The notes under the pieces are model-generated. The model was given only the letters and a program-made list of their open reading frames with translations, was not told where the DNA came from and did not search any database. A DNA stretch of 64,000 nt from an uncultured Phycicoccus sp. (GTDB taxonomy: Bacteria; Actinomycetota; Actinomycetes; Actinomycetales; Dermatophilaceae). Positions 1-10,600 of this stretch are shown here, piece after piece (position 1 is the first letter of the stretch; every line of letters starts with the position of its first letter). A program made the translations under genes and the position numbers. The DNA is taken from NCBI RefSeq assembly GCF_947495705.1, contig NZ_CANLZR010000007.1, forward strand, positions 62,001 to 126,000. The letters run 5' to 3'.

Positions 1-2326
1 GCCCGGGCACGTCCCCGCCGCCGAGCACCCGGTGCTGCAGCGTGATCCGGTGCAGCTTGCCCCAGTCCCAGCCCTTCGGGTCCTTGCCGAGCTCCCGGGT
101 CAGCTCGAGCCGTGCCTCGACGAGGGCCTGGCGCAGGATCTCGTCCTTGCCTTCGGTGACGTTCGGGGTGAGGGCGTTGTCCCACCAGGCGCTCTCGGGC
201 TCGGCGAGCAGGCCCTGCACGGCGGCGCGCCACCGGTGCCCGCCGTCGGCCTTGAGGCCGGTGGGGAGCTCGTCGTCGAAGAGCAGCTCGCACAGGTTGC
301 GCCACACCGCGTTGTAGTAGGCCGCCGCGGCCGATGCGTCCGAGTCGGCGGCCGGAGTCGTCCGGTCCCAGCCACGCAGCAGCGAGCGGGCCTCCTCGGT
401 GAAGTCGAGGAGGTCCTGCTGGGCGGGCTCGGAGTCGGTGGCCTCGAGCGGCACCCCGAGCAGCGCCGGGACGAGCACCTGGGCGAAGAGGTCGGCGTCG
501 TCCATCTGGATCGAGGCCATGTCGGCCGGCGAGACCTGGTCGAGCTCGTCGAGCCGCTGTGCGATGCGGGTGGAGCGCCAGCCGGCGTCCCACTCGGTCG
601 TGAGGAACGGCGAGCTGCTGTCGGCGACGGCCTGGTTGGCGGCGACGATGAGGCCGTCGGGCGGGTCGAGGGTCCACGGCAGGTCCGAGAACTCGACGAA
701 CCCCGTCCACGCGTACGTCGAGTCCCAGCCCGGCGCCGGCCAGTAGCCCGGCGGTGCCTTGGGAACGGCGGAGCGTCGGATCGGGATCTGCCCGGGCGCC
801 TGGTAGCCGATGTGCCCGGCCCGGTCGGCGTACACGAGGTTCTGCGAGGGGACGGCGAAGTCCCGCGCGGCGTCGCGGAACTCGTCGAAGTCACTGGCGG
901 TGTTGAGCGCGAGGATCGCGTCGGCGGTGCGTCCCGGCAGCAGGCCGGTCCAGGCCAGCGAGACGGCGTACGCCTCGCTGTCATCGCCCTCCTGCTGCGT
1001 GGGTGCTCGCGACCCGGCATCCCGCACGGCCTGGATCACGTCGGACATGATCGGGCCGTTCTCGGTGGAGCGGGTCACGATCGTCTGGTCCGCCCCGCCG
1101 GCGACCTTGATCGTCTCCTGGCGGACCCGCAGCGGCACCCAGTCGCCGTCGCGCTGGTAGGTGTCACCGACGACCCGCTCGAGGTAGAAGTCGGTGACGT
1201 CGGGGTCGAGGTTGGTGAAGCCCCAGGCGATGTCCGCGTTGTGGCCGATGATGACGCCGGGGACCCCGGCGAAGGAGAAGCCCGAGACGTCCAGGGGGCA
1301 CCCCGGGCCCACCGTGCGGCAGTGCAGGCTGTTCTGGATCCAGATGCCGGGCTGGCCGATGCCGAGGTGCGGGTCGTTGGCGAGCAGCGGCTGGCCCGTC
1401 GTGGTCCGTGAGCCCGCCACGACCCACGAGTTCGAGCCGACCCCCTCGCCCCGTCCCACCAGCTCCGGCACCGCGTCCAGCGCCTGCTGCACGGCCGTGT
1501 ACGCGGCCCGGGCGTCGGGGGTCGACAGCTCGCGGGCCACCTCGCCCGCAGCGGGGGCGGACGCTGCGCCCGCGAGCGAGGACGGCAGCGCGGACCCCGC
1601 CGGCGCCCGGCCTGGTCGCCACTCCTCGTCGGAGAGGATCGGCGGGCGCAGGTCGGGCTGGTACGCCGGGTAGATCTGGTCGATCTGGGCGGGGCTGAGG
1701 CGGCCGCTGAGCTGGGCGCGGGCGAGCTCGTTGGTGTAGTCGCCGCGCAGGTCCCACGCCATCGCCTTGAGCCAGGCGAGGCTGTCGACGGGCGACCACT
1801 CCTCGATGTCCCCGATCGGCATCGACAGGCCGAGCACGCTGTACTCGAGCGAGACCTCGCCCGGGCTGCGGCCGCGCAGGTACCGGTTGACCCCCTCGGC
1901 GTAGGCCTGCAGCGCCTGCCGGGTCTCGGGCTCCAGGGTCGGCAGCTCCTGTTCGGCCACCCGGCGCCAGCCCATCGTCCGCACGACCTTGTCGGTCTGC
2001 ACCCCGGGCTGGCCGACGAGCTCGGCGAGCCGCCCCGCCGTGATGTGCCGCCGCAGGTCCATCTCGAAGAAAAGCTCCTGGGCGTGGACGTAGCCCTGGG
2101 CCCGGGCGAGGTCGGTGACGCTGTCGCCGTAGATGTGCGGGACCCCACTGTCGTCCCGCATCACGGTGACGGCGGCCCCCAGCCCGGGCAGGGTGGCCTC
2201 GCCGGACCGGGTCGGCAGCGACTCGCGCACGGTCGAGACGACGATGACCCCGGCGACGAGGGCCACGACGACGACGGCGGCGAGCAGTCCCAGGAACAGG
2301 CGGCGGGCGACGACGAGGCGACTCAC
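1..2326 (-). CDS. Penicillin acylase (penicillin amidase) family protein, 3' end beyond window start
   Basis: Own reading of minus strand from GTG at 2326: VSRLVVARRLFLGLLAAVVVV (signal/TM), then RDDSGVPHIYGDSVTDLARAQGYVHAQ and GSNSWVVAGSRTTTGQPLLANDPHL, typical of penicillin amidases (Ser nucleophile in SNSW). Frame stays open off the left edge, so it is absent from the ORF track. Confidence 0.93.
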   Translation of the reverse strand, partial: MSRLVVARRLFLGLLAAVVVVALVAGVIVVSTVRESLPTRSGEATLPGLGAAVTVMRDDSGVPHIYGDSVTDLARAQGYVHAQELFFEMDLRRHITAGRLAELVGQPGVQTDKVVRTMGWRRVAEQELPTLEPETRQALQAYAEGVNRYLRGRSPGEVSLEYSVLGLSMPIGDIEEWSPVDSLAWLKAMAWDLRGDYTNELARAQLSGRLSPAQIDQIYPAYQPDLRPPILSDEEWRPGRAPAGSALPSSLAGAASAPAAGEVARELSTPDARAAYTAVQQALDAVPELVGRGEGVGSNSWVVAGSRTTTGQPLLANDPHLGIGQPGIWIQNSLHCRTVGPGCPLDVSGFSFAGVPGVIIGHNADIAWGFTNLDPDVTDFYLERVVGDTYQRDGDWVPLRVRQETIKVAGGADQTIVTRSTENGPIMSDVIQAVRDAGSRAPTQQEGDDSEAYAVSLAWTGLLPGRTADAILALNTASDFDEFRDAARDFAVPSQNLVYADRAGHIGYQAPGQIPIRRSAVPKAPPGYWPAPGWDSTYAWTGFVEFSDLPWTLDPPDGLIVAANQAVADSSSPFLTTEWDAGWRSTRIAQRLDELDQVSPADMASIQMDDADLFAQVLVPALLGVPLEATDSEPAQQDLLDFTEEARSLLRGWDRTTPAADSDASAAAAYYNAVWRNLCELLFDDELPTGLKADGGHRWRAAVQGLLAEPESAWWDNALTPNVTEGKDEILRQALVEARLELTRELGKDPKGWDWGKLHRITLQHRVLGGGDVPG

Positions 2327-2373
2327 CCTGCGAGACTAGGTCACCACCACCGACGACACGAGGACGGTCCCTT

Positions 2374-3924
2374 TTGACACCCGCGGGAACGCTGCAGGCT
2401 GCGGCCGGCGGCGAGCCCTCGGGCTTCTCCCTCGACGACCTCACCCTGGCCCTGCTCGTCGGCAGCCTGGTGCTCGTCGTCGCGGTCGCCGCCGTGCGGC
2501 TGTCGTTGCGGTCGGGGCTGCCCTCGCTGCTCATCTACCTCGGCATCGGGCTCGCGCTCGGGGAGTCCGGGCTGGGCATCGCCTACGACTCCGAGCAGCT
2601 CACCCAGGTGCTCGGCTACGCGGCGCTCGTCCTCATCCTCGTCGAGGGCGGGATCACGACCCAGTGGTCGGGCATCCGCAGCTCGGTGGCCCCCGCCGGG
2701 GTGCTCGCGACGGTCGGGGTCGCGGTCAGCGTCCTCGTCGTCGGGTCCGTCGCCCACCTCGTGCTCGGCTGGTCCTGGGAGGTGTCGCTGCTCATCGGCG
2801 CCGTCGTCGCCTCCACGGACGCGGCCGCCGTGTTCTCGGTGCTGCGCCGGGTCCCGCTGCCCCGCCGGGTCTCGGGGATGCTGGAGGCCGAGTCCGGGTT
2901 CAACGACGCACCGGTCGTCCTGCTCGTCACTGCCCTGGCCGCCGGTCTCGCGCCGGGGGCGGAGACCGAGGCGTGGTGGCACATCCTGGTCCTCGCGGTC
3001 CTCGAGCTCGCCGGGGGGACCGCGATCGGCCTGGCGATCGGCTGGCTCGGGGCGCGCCTGCTCCGTCTCGTCGCGACGACGTCCTCCGCCCTCTTCGCCA
3101 TCGGGGTGCTGTCGGTGGCGGTCCTCGCCTACGCGGTGGCGGACGCGGCCCACACCTCCGGCTTCATCGCGTGCTACCTCGCCGCGCTCGTGCTGGGGAA
3201 CCTCCCCCTGCCGCACCGGCCGGCGGTCGTCGGCCTCTCGACGGCCGTCGGGTGGCTCGCCCAGATCGGGCTGTTCGTCCTCCTCGGCCTGCTCGCGTCC
3301 CCCAGCGGCTTCTCGGCCCAGGTCGTGCCCGCCCTCGTGGTGGGCGCCGCGCTGCTCCTGCTCGGGCGGCCGCTGTCGGTCCTCGTCTCCTGCACCCCGT
3401 TCCGGATGCCATGGCGCACCCAGGCCTTCCTGTCGTGGGCGGGCCTGCGCGGCGCCGTCCCCGTCGTCCTCGCCACCGTCCCGGTGACCGCGGGGACACC
3501 GGGGGTCGAGTGGATGTTCGACCTCGTCTTCGTCCTCGTCGTCGTGTTCACCCTCATCCAGGCACCGACGCTCCCGTGGGTCGCGCGCCGGCTCCGGCTG
3601 GCCGGCGGGCACCACCAGATCGACCTGGCCGTCGAGACCACCCCCCTCACCGACCTCGGGGCCGAGCTGCTCGAGATCGACGTGGGCCCGGACTCCCGCA
3701 TCGGTGGGGTGCGGGTCTTCGAGCTGCGCCTGCCCACCGGGGCGAACGTCGCCCTCGTCGTCCGCGGGGGCGGGTCCTTCGTCCCCCGCGACAGCGACGT
3801 CCTGCGGCACGGCGACCAGCTGCTCGTCGTCGCGCCGACGGCCGTCCGCGCCCGGACCGAGAAGCGGCTCTACCAGGTGAGCCGTGGGGGTCGCCTGGCC
3901 GAGTGGACCGACGGCGGACCCTGA
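2374..3924 (+). CDS. Potassium/proton antiporter, CPA1/NhaP2 (CvrA)-like with C-terminal TrkA-C-like domain
   Basis: Multi-TM protein with GVLATVGVAVSVL, ESGFNDAPVVLLVTAL, SWAGLRGAVPVVLAT motifs; C-term LLEIDVGPDSRIGGVRVFELRLP...LRHGDQLLVV. Confidence 0.9.
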   Translation: MTPAGTLQAAAGGEPSGFSLDDLTLALLVGSLVLVVAVAAVRLSLRSGLPSLLIYLGIGLALGESGLGIAYDSEQLTQVLGYAALVLILVEGGITTQWSGIRSSVAPAGVLATVGVAVSVLVVGSVAHLVLGWSWEVSLLIGAVVASTDAAAVFSVLRRVPLPRRVSGMLEAESGFNDAPVVLLVTALAAGLAPGAETEAWWHILVLAVLELAGGTAIGLAIGWLGARLLRLVATTSSALFAIGVLSVAVLAYAVADAAHTSGFIACYLAALVLGNLPLPHRPAVVGLSTAVGWLAQIGLFVLLGLLASPSGFSAQVVPALVVGAALLLLGRPLSVLVSCTPFRMPWRTQAFLSWAGLRGAVPVVLATVPVTAGTPGVEWMFDLVFVLVVVFTLIQAPTLPWVARRLRLAGGHHQIDLAVETTPLTDLGAELLEIDVGPDSRIGGVRVFELRLPTGANVALVVRGGGSFVPRDSDVLRHGDQLLVVAPTAVRARTEKRLYQVSRGGRLAEWTDGGP

Positions 3925-3998
3925 GCGTCCCGCCCGGCGTTCAGGGTCCGCTCAGGCCCGTCCCTCATGGCCGGGATGGCTGAGCCACCGGCAGTCTC

Positions 3999-4904
3999 GT
4001 GCCCATGATCACCGTCGACCACGTCACCAAGAGATACGGCTCCTTCACCGCCCTGGACGACGTCTCGTTCGAGGCGCGCCCCGGCCGGGTCACCGGCTTC
4101 CTCGGCCCCAACGGCGCCGGCAAGACGACCGCGATGCGCGTCGTCGCCGGCCTCACCCCGGCCTCGGCCGGCACGGCGACGGTCCTCGGCCGTCCCTACG
4201 CGACGCTCCCCAACCCCGGCCGCCATGTCGGGCTCCTGCTGGACGCGTCCGCCCAGCATGCGGGTCGGACGGGCCGCGAGGTCCTCACCCTCGGCGCCAT
4301 CCTCACCGGGGTCGAGCGGCGTCGCGTCGACGTGCTCCTCGACCTCGTCGGGCTGACCCCGAAGGAGTCGAACCGGCGGATCCGCAACTACTCCCTGGGG
4401 ATGCGGCAACGGCTCGGCATCGCGCACGCCCTGCTCGGCGACCCCGAGGTGCTCGTCCTGGACGAGCCGGCGAACGGGCTGGACCCCGCGGGCATCCGCT
4501 GGATGCGGGGCCTGCTCCGGGACTTCGCGGCCCGCGGCGGCACCGTCCTGCTGTCCTCCCATCTGCTGAACGAGATCGAGCGGGTCGCGGACGACCTCGT
4601 CGTCATCGGCGGCGGGCGCATCGTCGCCTCGGGACCCACCGAGCAGCTGCTCGCGGGCTCGGGCACGGTCGTGCGCTCCAGCGACGACGCCCGGCTCGCC
4701 GCGACCCTCGCAGCGCAGTCCGTGACGGTGACCCCCGTCGCCGCGGGCGGTCTGCTCGTCGACGCGGACCCCGGAGCCGTGGGCCGGGCCGCGCTCGCGG
4801 CCGGCGTCGCCCTCGTCGAGCTGCGCGGCGGCGACGAGCGGGGGCTCGAGGAGATGTTCTTCGACCTCACCGCCTCCTCGTCCCGCGAGGGGGTGGCCGC
4901 ATGA
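3999..4904 (+). CDS. ABC transporter ATP-binding protein
   Basis: Walker A GPNGAGKTT, signature YSLGMRQRLGIAHALLG, Walker B VLVLDEPANGLD. Confidence 0.95.
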   Translation: MPMITVDHVTKRYGSFTALDDVSFEARPGRVTGFLGPNGAGKTTAMRVVAGLTPASAGTATVLGRPYATLPNPGRHVGLLLDASAQHAGRTGREVLTLGAILTGVERRRVDVLLDLVGLTPKESNRRIRNYSLGMRQRLGIAHALLGDPEVLVLDEPANGLDPAGIRWMRGLLRDFAARGGTVLLSSHLLNEIERVADDLVVIGGGRIVASGPTEQLLAGSGTVVRSSDDARLAATLAAQSVTVTPVAAGGLLVDADPGAVGRAALAAGVALVELRGGDERGLEEMFFDLTASSSREGVAA

Positions 4905-5719
4905 GCGCCACGACGGTCACCGCCGCCGCCCCGGACCGGGCCGTGCCGGGGCTGCCCGAGCCGCTGCCGGGGCCCCGGCCGGCCTCCGGGGTTCCCTTCC
5001 TCCGGCTCGCCGGTGTCGAGCTGCGCAAGATGCTCGACACCCGCGCCGGCCGCTGGCTCGTCATCGGCATCGGCGCCGTCATCGCCGCTGCCCTGACGGT
5101 CCTGCTCGTGCAGGACGGCGGGGAGCACCCCTTCGCCGACTACCTCCAGGCCACGACGATGCCGATGGCGCTGCTCCTGCCGGTCGTCGGGATCCTCGCG
5201 GTGACGTCGGAGTGGTCGCAGCGCACGGCGCTCGTCACGTTCACCCTCGAGCCCCGACGCCCCCGCGTCGCCTGGGCGAAGACCCTTGCCGCGCTGGGCG
5301 TGGGGGTCGTCGCCGTCCTGACCGCGTTCGCCTTCGGTGCCGCCGCGCACGGGGCGGCGGTCGCGTTCCGCGGGGCCACCGGCGACTGGGAGCTCGCGGG
5401 GACCGCCGTGCTCGGGGCCGCGGGCTACGTGCTGCTCGGCCTGCTCCAGGCGGTCGGGTTCGCGATGCTCCTGCGGAACACCCCCGCCGCCGTCGTGGCC
5501 TACTTCGCCCTGCCGACGGCTTGGAGCCTGGTCGGGCAGCTCGTGCCGCAAGCCCGGACCGCCGCGGAGTGGCTCGACCTGAACCGGACGATGGAACCGC
5601 TGTTCACGGGGTCGCTCACCGGCGAGCAGTGGGCACAGCTCGGCACCTCGGTGGGGCTCTGGGTCGCACTGCCCCTGGCGCTGGGCATCTGGTGGATCAC
5701 CCGGGCCGAGGTGAAGTAG
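4901..5719 (+). CDS. ABC transporter permease (ABC-2 type)
   Basis: ATGA overlap with upstream ATPase; multiple TM segments; RTALVTFTLEPRRPRVAWAKTLA. Confidence 0.85.
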   Translation: MSATTVTAAAPDRAVPGLPEPLPGPRPASGVPFLRLAGVELRKMLDTRAGRWLVIGIGAVIAAALTVLLVQDGGEHPFADYLQATTMPMALLLPVVGILAVTSEWSQRTALVTFTLEPRRPRVAWAKTLAALGVGVVAVLTAFAFGAAAHGAAVAFRGATGDWELAGTAVLGAAGYVLLGLLQAVGFAMLLRNTPAAVVAYFALPTAWSLVGQLVPQARTAAEWLDLNRTMEPLFTGSLTGEQWAQLGTSVGLWVALPLALGIWWITRAEVK

Positions 5720-5850
5720 CACGGCCGCGGACCGGCGCGTTCTCGGCGGCCCCGATGCTCCCTTATCCTGGGAGCCGACCGCGCTGCCGTGGGGCCCGCA
5801 CCGACCGTGCCGGGACCGGCGGCGCCCCGACGCCGTCCGAGGAGGACACC

Positions 5851-6207
5851 GTGCCGACGTACGCCTACGCGTGCACCGAGTGCGACCACCGTTTCGAGGT
5901 CGTCCAGTCGTTCAGCGACGACACCCTCACCACCTGCCCCGAGTGCGCCGGCCGGCTCCGCAAGCTCTTCAACGCCGTGGGCATCGTGTTCAAGGGCGGC
6001 GGCTTCTACCGCACCGACTCGCGGGCCGGCGCCGGCAGCGGGTCGTCGGGGTCGGGCGCGTCCAGCGCGTCCACGAGCGGCGGGTCCGGGTCCACCGGCG
6101 GCTCGTCCGCGGGCAGCAACGGGTCGTCCGGCTCGTCGTCGGGCACGGCGGCCGCGTCGTCCACAGGGTCCTCGTCGGGCGGGTCCTCGTCCACAGCCTC
6201 GTCCTGA
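5851..6207 (+). CDS. FmdB family zinc ribbon protein with Ser/Gly-rich C-terminal tail
   Basis: PTYAYACTECDHRFEVVQSFSDDTLTTCPECAGRLRKLFNAVGIVFKGGGFYRTD; CxxC pairs; low-complexity tail. Confidence 0.92.
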   Translation: MPTYAYACTECDHRFEVVQSFSDDTLTTCPECAGRLRKLFNAVGIVFKGGGFYRTDSRAGAGSGSSGSGASSASTSGGSGSTGGSSAGSNGSSGSSSGTAAASSTGSSSGGSSSTASS

Positions 6208-6246
6208 CCGACTCGCCGGGCCGAGACGCCACCTAGCGTCGGGCCC

Positions 6247-6915
6247 ATGGCGCCCCTCCCCCGTCCCTTCCCGGGCCTCACCGGCCCGGGGCGCCGGGCG
6301 CGGTGGCGCCGAGGCCTGTTGCGTCGGGCAGCGGCCGCCTGCTGCGTCGCCGGGGCTGCGTTCGTCGGGTTGCACACGGTTCGCCCGCCGCCCCCGCCCG
6401 GCGTCACGGTCCTCGTCGCAGCCCGGGCCGTGGCCCCCGGGGCGGTGCTCGAGCCGGGCGACGTCGCCGTCCGTTCGGTGCCCCTGCTCGCCCGGCAGCC
6501 CGGCGCGGTGACCACCACCGCGGGCGCCGTCGGGCGTCGCGTCGGCGGCCCGCTCCTGCCGGGCGAGGCGGTCACCTCGTCCCGGCTCGTCCCGCGCACG
6601 GTGGCCGAAGGTCTCGCGGCGAGCGAGGTGGCCCTCCACGTCCTGCTCGCCGACCCCGCCGGGGTCGACCTCCTCGTCCCGGGCCATCGCGTCACGGTCT
6701 ACCCCACGGGTGGGGGCGAAGCCCTCGCCACCGGCGCGCGGGTCCTTGCCGTCGACGCGCAGGTCGTCGATGCCACGACGGCCCTCGGCGGGGGCCCGCC
6801 GGCCGGGCGGGGGGCGGTCCTCGCGCTCCCCGGTGCCGCGGCCCGCGCGGTCCTCGGCGGGCACGGTGGCCTCGAGGGTCCACCCGTCGTCAACGTCGCG
6901 GTCATGGCGCCGTAA
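6247..6915 (+). CDS. SAF domain-containing protein (RcpC/CpaB-like)
   Basis: N-terminal TM, then VLVAARAVAPGAVLEPGDVAVRSVP...GRRVGGPLLPGEAVTSSRLV, typical SAF/CpaB. Confidence 0.8.
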   Translation: MAPLPRPFPGLTGPGRRARWRRGLLRRAAAACCVAGAAFVGLHTVRPPPPPGVTVLVAARAVAPGAVLEPGDVAVRSVPLLARQPGAVTTTAGAVGRRVGGPLLPGEAVTSSRLVPRTVAEGLAASEVALHVLLADPAGVDLLVPGHRVTVYPTGGGEALATGARVLAVDAQVVDATTALGGGPPAGRGAVLALPGAAARAVLGGHGGLEGPPVVNVAVMAP

Positions 6916-7002
6916 CGGCCCTCCCGTGGCGGCGTTGCGCGCAGCGGCCCCGGCGGCGCCCCCCTACGCTCGACGCGACATCGCCTAACGGAAGGACCTG
7001 CC

Positions 7003-7374
7003 ATGCAGGGTTTCAAGAACTTCATCATGCGCGGCAACCTCGTCGAGCTCGCCGTCGCGTTCATCATGGGCGCGGCCTTCGCCACCGTCGTCACCGCGTT
7101 CACCGACGTCGTCATCGAGGCCCTGGCCAAGGCCGGCGGCGCGCCGAGCTTCGACGAGTGGCAGCCCGGCGGCTACCAGACCGTCGGCCCGTTCCTCAGC
7201 GCGCTCGTCGCCTTCCTGCTCATCGCGTTCGTCGTGTACTTCTTCATCGTCAAGCCGTACGAGAGCGCCAAGGAGCGGTTCTTCCCGCAGGAGCCTGCGG
7301 CCGACACCATCGACCCGAACACCGAGCTCCTCAAGGAGATCCGCGACGAGCTCCGCGCGGGCCGCGGCGTCTGA
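7003..7374 (+). CDS. mscL: Large-conductance mechanosensitive channel MscL
   Basis: MQGFKNFIMRGNLVELAVAFIMGAAFATVVTAFTDVVI; C-term TELLKEIRDEL. Confidence 0.96.
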   Translation: MQGFKNFIMRGNLVELAVAFIMGAAFATVVTAFTDVVIEALAKAGGAPSFDEWQPGGYQTVGPFLSALVAFLLIAFVVYFFIVKPYESAKERFFPQEPAADTIDPNTELLKEIRDELRAGRGV

Positions 7375-7390
7375 CCGGCCTCCCCCACCG

Positions 7391-7434
7391 CCGACGAAGG
7401 CGGCGACCCACAGCCGGGTCGCCGCCTTCGTCGG
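7391..7434. terminator. Bidirectional hairpin between convergent mscL and 7439..7663
   Basis: Perfect 19-bp arms ccgacgaaggcggcgaccc / gggtcgccgccttcgtcgg with 6-nt loop acagcc. Confidence 0.85.
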
Positions 7435-7438
7435 TGCG

Positions 7439-7663
7439 CTACTCCCAGTGCGGGGGGCGCTGCTCGCGCAGCCAGCGCTCGTGCGGGCCCTCGTCCTCGC
7501 GGCCCGGCTCGCGCGGCGGCGCGACGTCGGGGGCGTCGTCGGTGCGGGGGTTGGTCGCCGGGCGTACCGCGCGGCGGCGCCGACGGCGCCGGGGCGGCCG
7601 CTCGCCGGCGGGCGGCTCGTCGGGTGGGTCGCCGGCCGGCTCGCCCGCGGGGTGCTCACTCAC
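7439..7663 (-). CDS. Small Arg/Pro-rich hypothetical protein, translationally coupled to upstream helicase-like gene
   Basis: GTG start within GGTGAGTGA, overlapping the stop of the 7656 gene; [35 protein letters not shown]...HERWLREQRPPHWE. Confidence 0.6.
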   Translation of the reverse strand: MSEHPAGEPAGDPPDEPPAGERPPRRRRRRRAVRPATNPRTDDAPDVAPPREPGREDEGPHERWLREQRPPHWE

Positions 7664-10600
7664 CGGGGGCCTGGCGGACCCCGACCGCGTCGAGCACCCG
7701 GGCGACGTCGCGGGCGGGGTCGCGGAACACGTCGGTGGACCAGACCCGCAGGTGCTGCCAGCCCCGCAGCTCCAGCTGGGCGATGCGGAGCCGGTCACGG
7801 TCCCTCGACGACGCGACCCCGGCGTAGTCCGGCCCGTCGGACTCGACGGCGAGCAGCAGGTGCCCGGGCCGGGTGGGGTCCTCGACGGCCAGCTCGACCG
7901 GGGTCGAGGAGGTACCGACGGACTCGTGCACGACGAGGCCCCGGGTCCGCAGCCGGCGGGCGAGGTCGCCGAGCACGACCGACCCCCCCTCACCGTCGGG
8001 CGCGGCCCGGACCTCCTCGGTCGCCGAGGCGGCCTCCGCGTGCTCGAGGAGGTCCCGCAGCAGCCGGGCGCCGACGGTGCGCAACCGGTCCGGGTCGAGG
8101 TCGTCGGCCCGGATCGTGGACACGACGGTGAGGCCGCGACGGGCGCGGGTGAGGGCCACCGCGAGACGCCGATGGCCGGCGTCGGTGCCGAGGGGGCCGA
8201 ACCGGTGCAGCACGCGGCCGTGCGGGGTCTTGCCGAACCCGACGGTGACGATGACGTCGTCCCACGCCTCACCCTGCACGGCGTCGGGGTCGCGCACCCC
8301 GAACGGCTCGGGCCGCGACTCGTCGAAGAAGGCGAGGGCCCGGCCGTCGAGCCCGTCGACCGCGTCCCGGATCGCGGCCTCCAGCAGCCGCCGGTGCCCG
8401 GGCGACAGCGCGACGACGACGAGGGATCGGTCGGGGCGGGCCCGCGCGTGCTCGAGGACGAGCGCGACGACGCGCTCCACCTCGGCGGTGGTGGACTCCA
8501 CGGCCCCCTCCCCCTCCTCGACGACCCCGTGGCCGTCGACCACCTCGTGCCGGAGCACGGGCGCGGAGTCCGTGCCGGGGAAGGTGACGAGCGAGCGGTC
8601 GTACAGGGCGCCGTCGATGAACGTGACGAGCCGCTCGTCCAGGGCCCGGTAGTGCCAGGTGAGCGTCCGCATCGGGAGGGCGCCGTCGAGCGCGTCCAGC
8701 ACCGACTCGGTGCCGGTCTCCTCCGGGGCGTCGACCCCGGCCGACACGACGAACGGGGCCGGCGGCAGCTGCTGGGTGTCGCCGACGAGCACGACCCGGC
8801 GCGCGCGGGAGATGGCCGCGACCGCCTCGGCCGGCGCGACGAGCGAGGCCTCCTCGATGACGACGACGTCGAACAGCTCGCCCGGCGGGAGGACCGACGG
8901 CACGAGCAGCGGGCTCGTCGCCCAGCACGGGCGGACCGCCGTGAGCAGGTCGGGCGCGGCCGCCACGAGCGCCGGCAGCCCACCGGGGCCGTGCCGGGCA
9001 CCGGCCGTGTCGCGCAGCAGGGCCGGCTGGCGCGGGTGGGCGCCGCACACCCGCTCGACGTGCCGGGCGACCGCACCTCGCACCTGCGCGGGTCGGGCGG
9101 CGAGGGCCTCGAGGTCGGCACGCACCACGGTGTCGACGGCGTCGGTGAGAGCCGGCCCGGAGTGGGCGGAGACCCGGTCGTCGAGCTCCGCCACGTGGTC
9201 GGCCAGGGAGCACCACCAGACCCACCGGAGCTCGGTCTCGACGCGGTCGGTGGGCACCCGGCGGTCCCGCAGGTCCTCGACGAGCGGCAGCAGCCCGAGG
9301 GTGTCGAGCCGGTCCAGGGCCCGGCGCTCGTCCGGGGCGGGGTCTAGCCGGGCCTGGGCGGCGGCGGCCAGCCCGTCGACCCGCGCCGCGAGCGTCACGA
9401 GGTCGAGCTCGACGAGGCGCGGCGCGTCGTCGGTGCCGGGGAGCCGGGCGTCGAGCCAGGCCAGGTCGTCGACCAGCTCCTGGTGGGCGAGCTGGGCGCG
9501 GTCGAGCTCGACGGGGATCTCGGGGCGCCCCCCGGAGCCGGCCAGCTCACGCCACGCGTCCCGCTGCTCCTCGGCCTCCTGGAGCGCGGCGTGCAGGTCG
9601 GCCGGCGGGCGCCCGGGACGCAGGAGCGAGCGTGCCTGGCGCCGGATCCGCCACCGGTCCATGAGCCCGAGGTCGGTGCCGGTACGGCGCCGCTCCGCTG
9701 CGGACGCGGTCGCCGCCACGAGGTCGCCGAGGGGGATGTCGAAGACCTCGGGGCGGAAGCGCTCCAGGGTGTTGCGGACCTCGCCGACGGTGTCGAGGAC
9801 CCGCTGCCAGTCCAGGACGGTCGGTGCGGCCGGCAGGTGGATGCCCCGGAAGACGTCGGCGAGCGTCCGCCGGGTCTGCTCGACGAGACCACCGGCGAGC
9901 CGCTCGACCCGCAGGCGGGCCTCCGCCACGTCGTCGGCGTCGTCGAGGGTCGCGCCGAACCACGGGTCGTCGGCTCCGTCGCCGTCCCACGCGGCGAGCC
10001 GGGCCAGCCGCACGAGGGTGGCGGCGGCGTCGTCCAGGGTCTCGCGGTCGAGGCGGGTGAGAGCGGCGCCCGTCACGCGGACCCGGGACCGGGGCGGGGC
10101 GTCGAGCAGGCAGTACCGGCTGACCTCCTCCTGGATCTCGGCGAGCGTCGTCGCCCACGGGTCGCGCCGGCCGTGGAGGGCGGCGAGGTGCCCGTCGAGC
10201 AGCGCCGCCGCGGCCGACCGCTCCCGCTCCCGCTCCGAGACCCTGTCGCCTCGAGCGCCGCGGGGCGCAGCGCCTCCGAGGGACGTCTCCCCCAGCCGTC
10301 GCTCGAGGGCGGTAGCGAGGTCGCGCACGGCGCGGCCTCGGGCATGCCCGCCGTCGGCGAGGTCGAGGACGAGGTCGTCGAGGCCGACCGACGCGAGCCG
10401 CTCCAGGACGGCGTCGATCGAGGCCCGCTTCGGGGAGACGAGGAGGACCCGCTGCTCGTCGGCGGCGAGCGCGGCGACGAGGTTGGCGACGGTCTGGCTG
10501 GCCCCGGTGCCGGGCGGGGTGCGGAGGTAGAGGTGCGAGCCGGCGCGGACGGCCTCGACGGCCTCGCGCTGGGAGGTGTCGGCGTCCAGGGGCAGGACGT

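Noticed and set aside
32-1411. 459-aa plus-strand ORF at the window start
   Set aside because: Antisense to the penicillin acylase gene; Val/Gly/Arg/Glu-rich mirror translation.
6010-6207. Repetitive Ser/Gly-coding tract considered as tandem repeat/CRISPR-like
   Set aside because: Irregular low-complexity tail of an FmdB protein; no conserved unit or spacers.
6303-9347. 1014-aa plus-strand ORF
   Set aside because: Spans several real genes on both strands (SAF protein, mscL, helicase-like); composition is that of an out-of-frame GC artefact.
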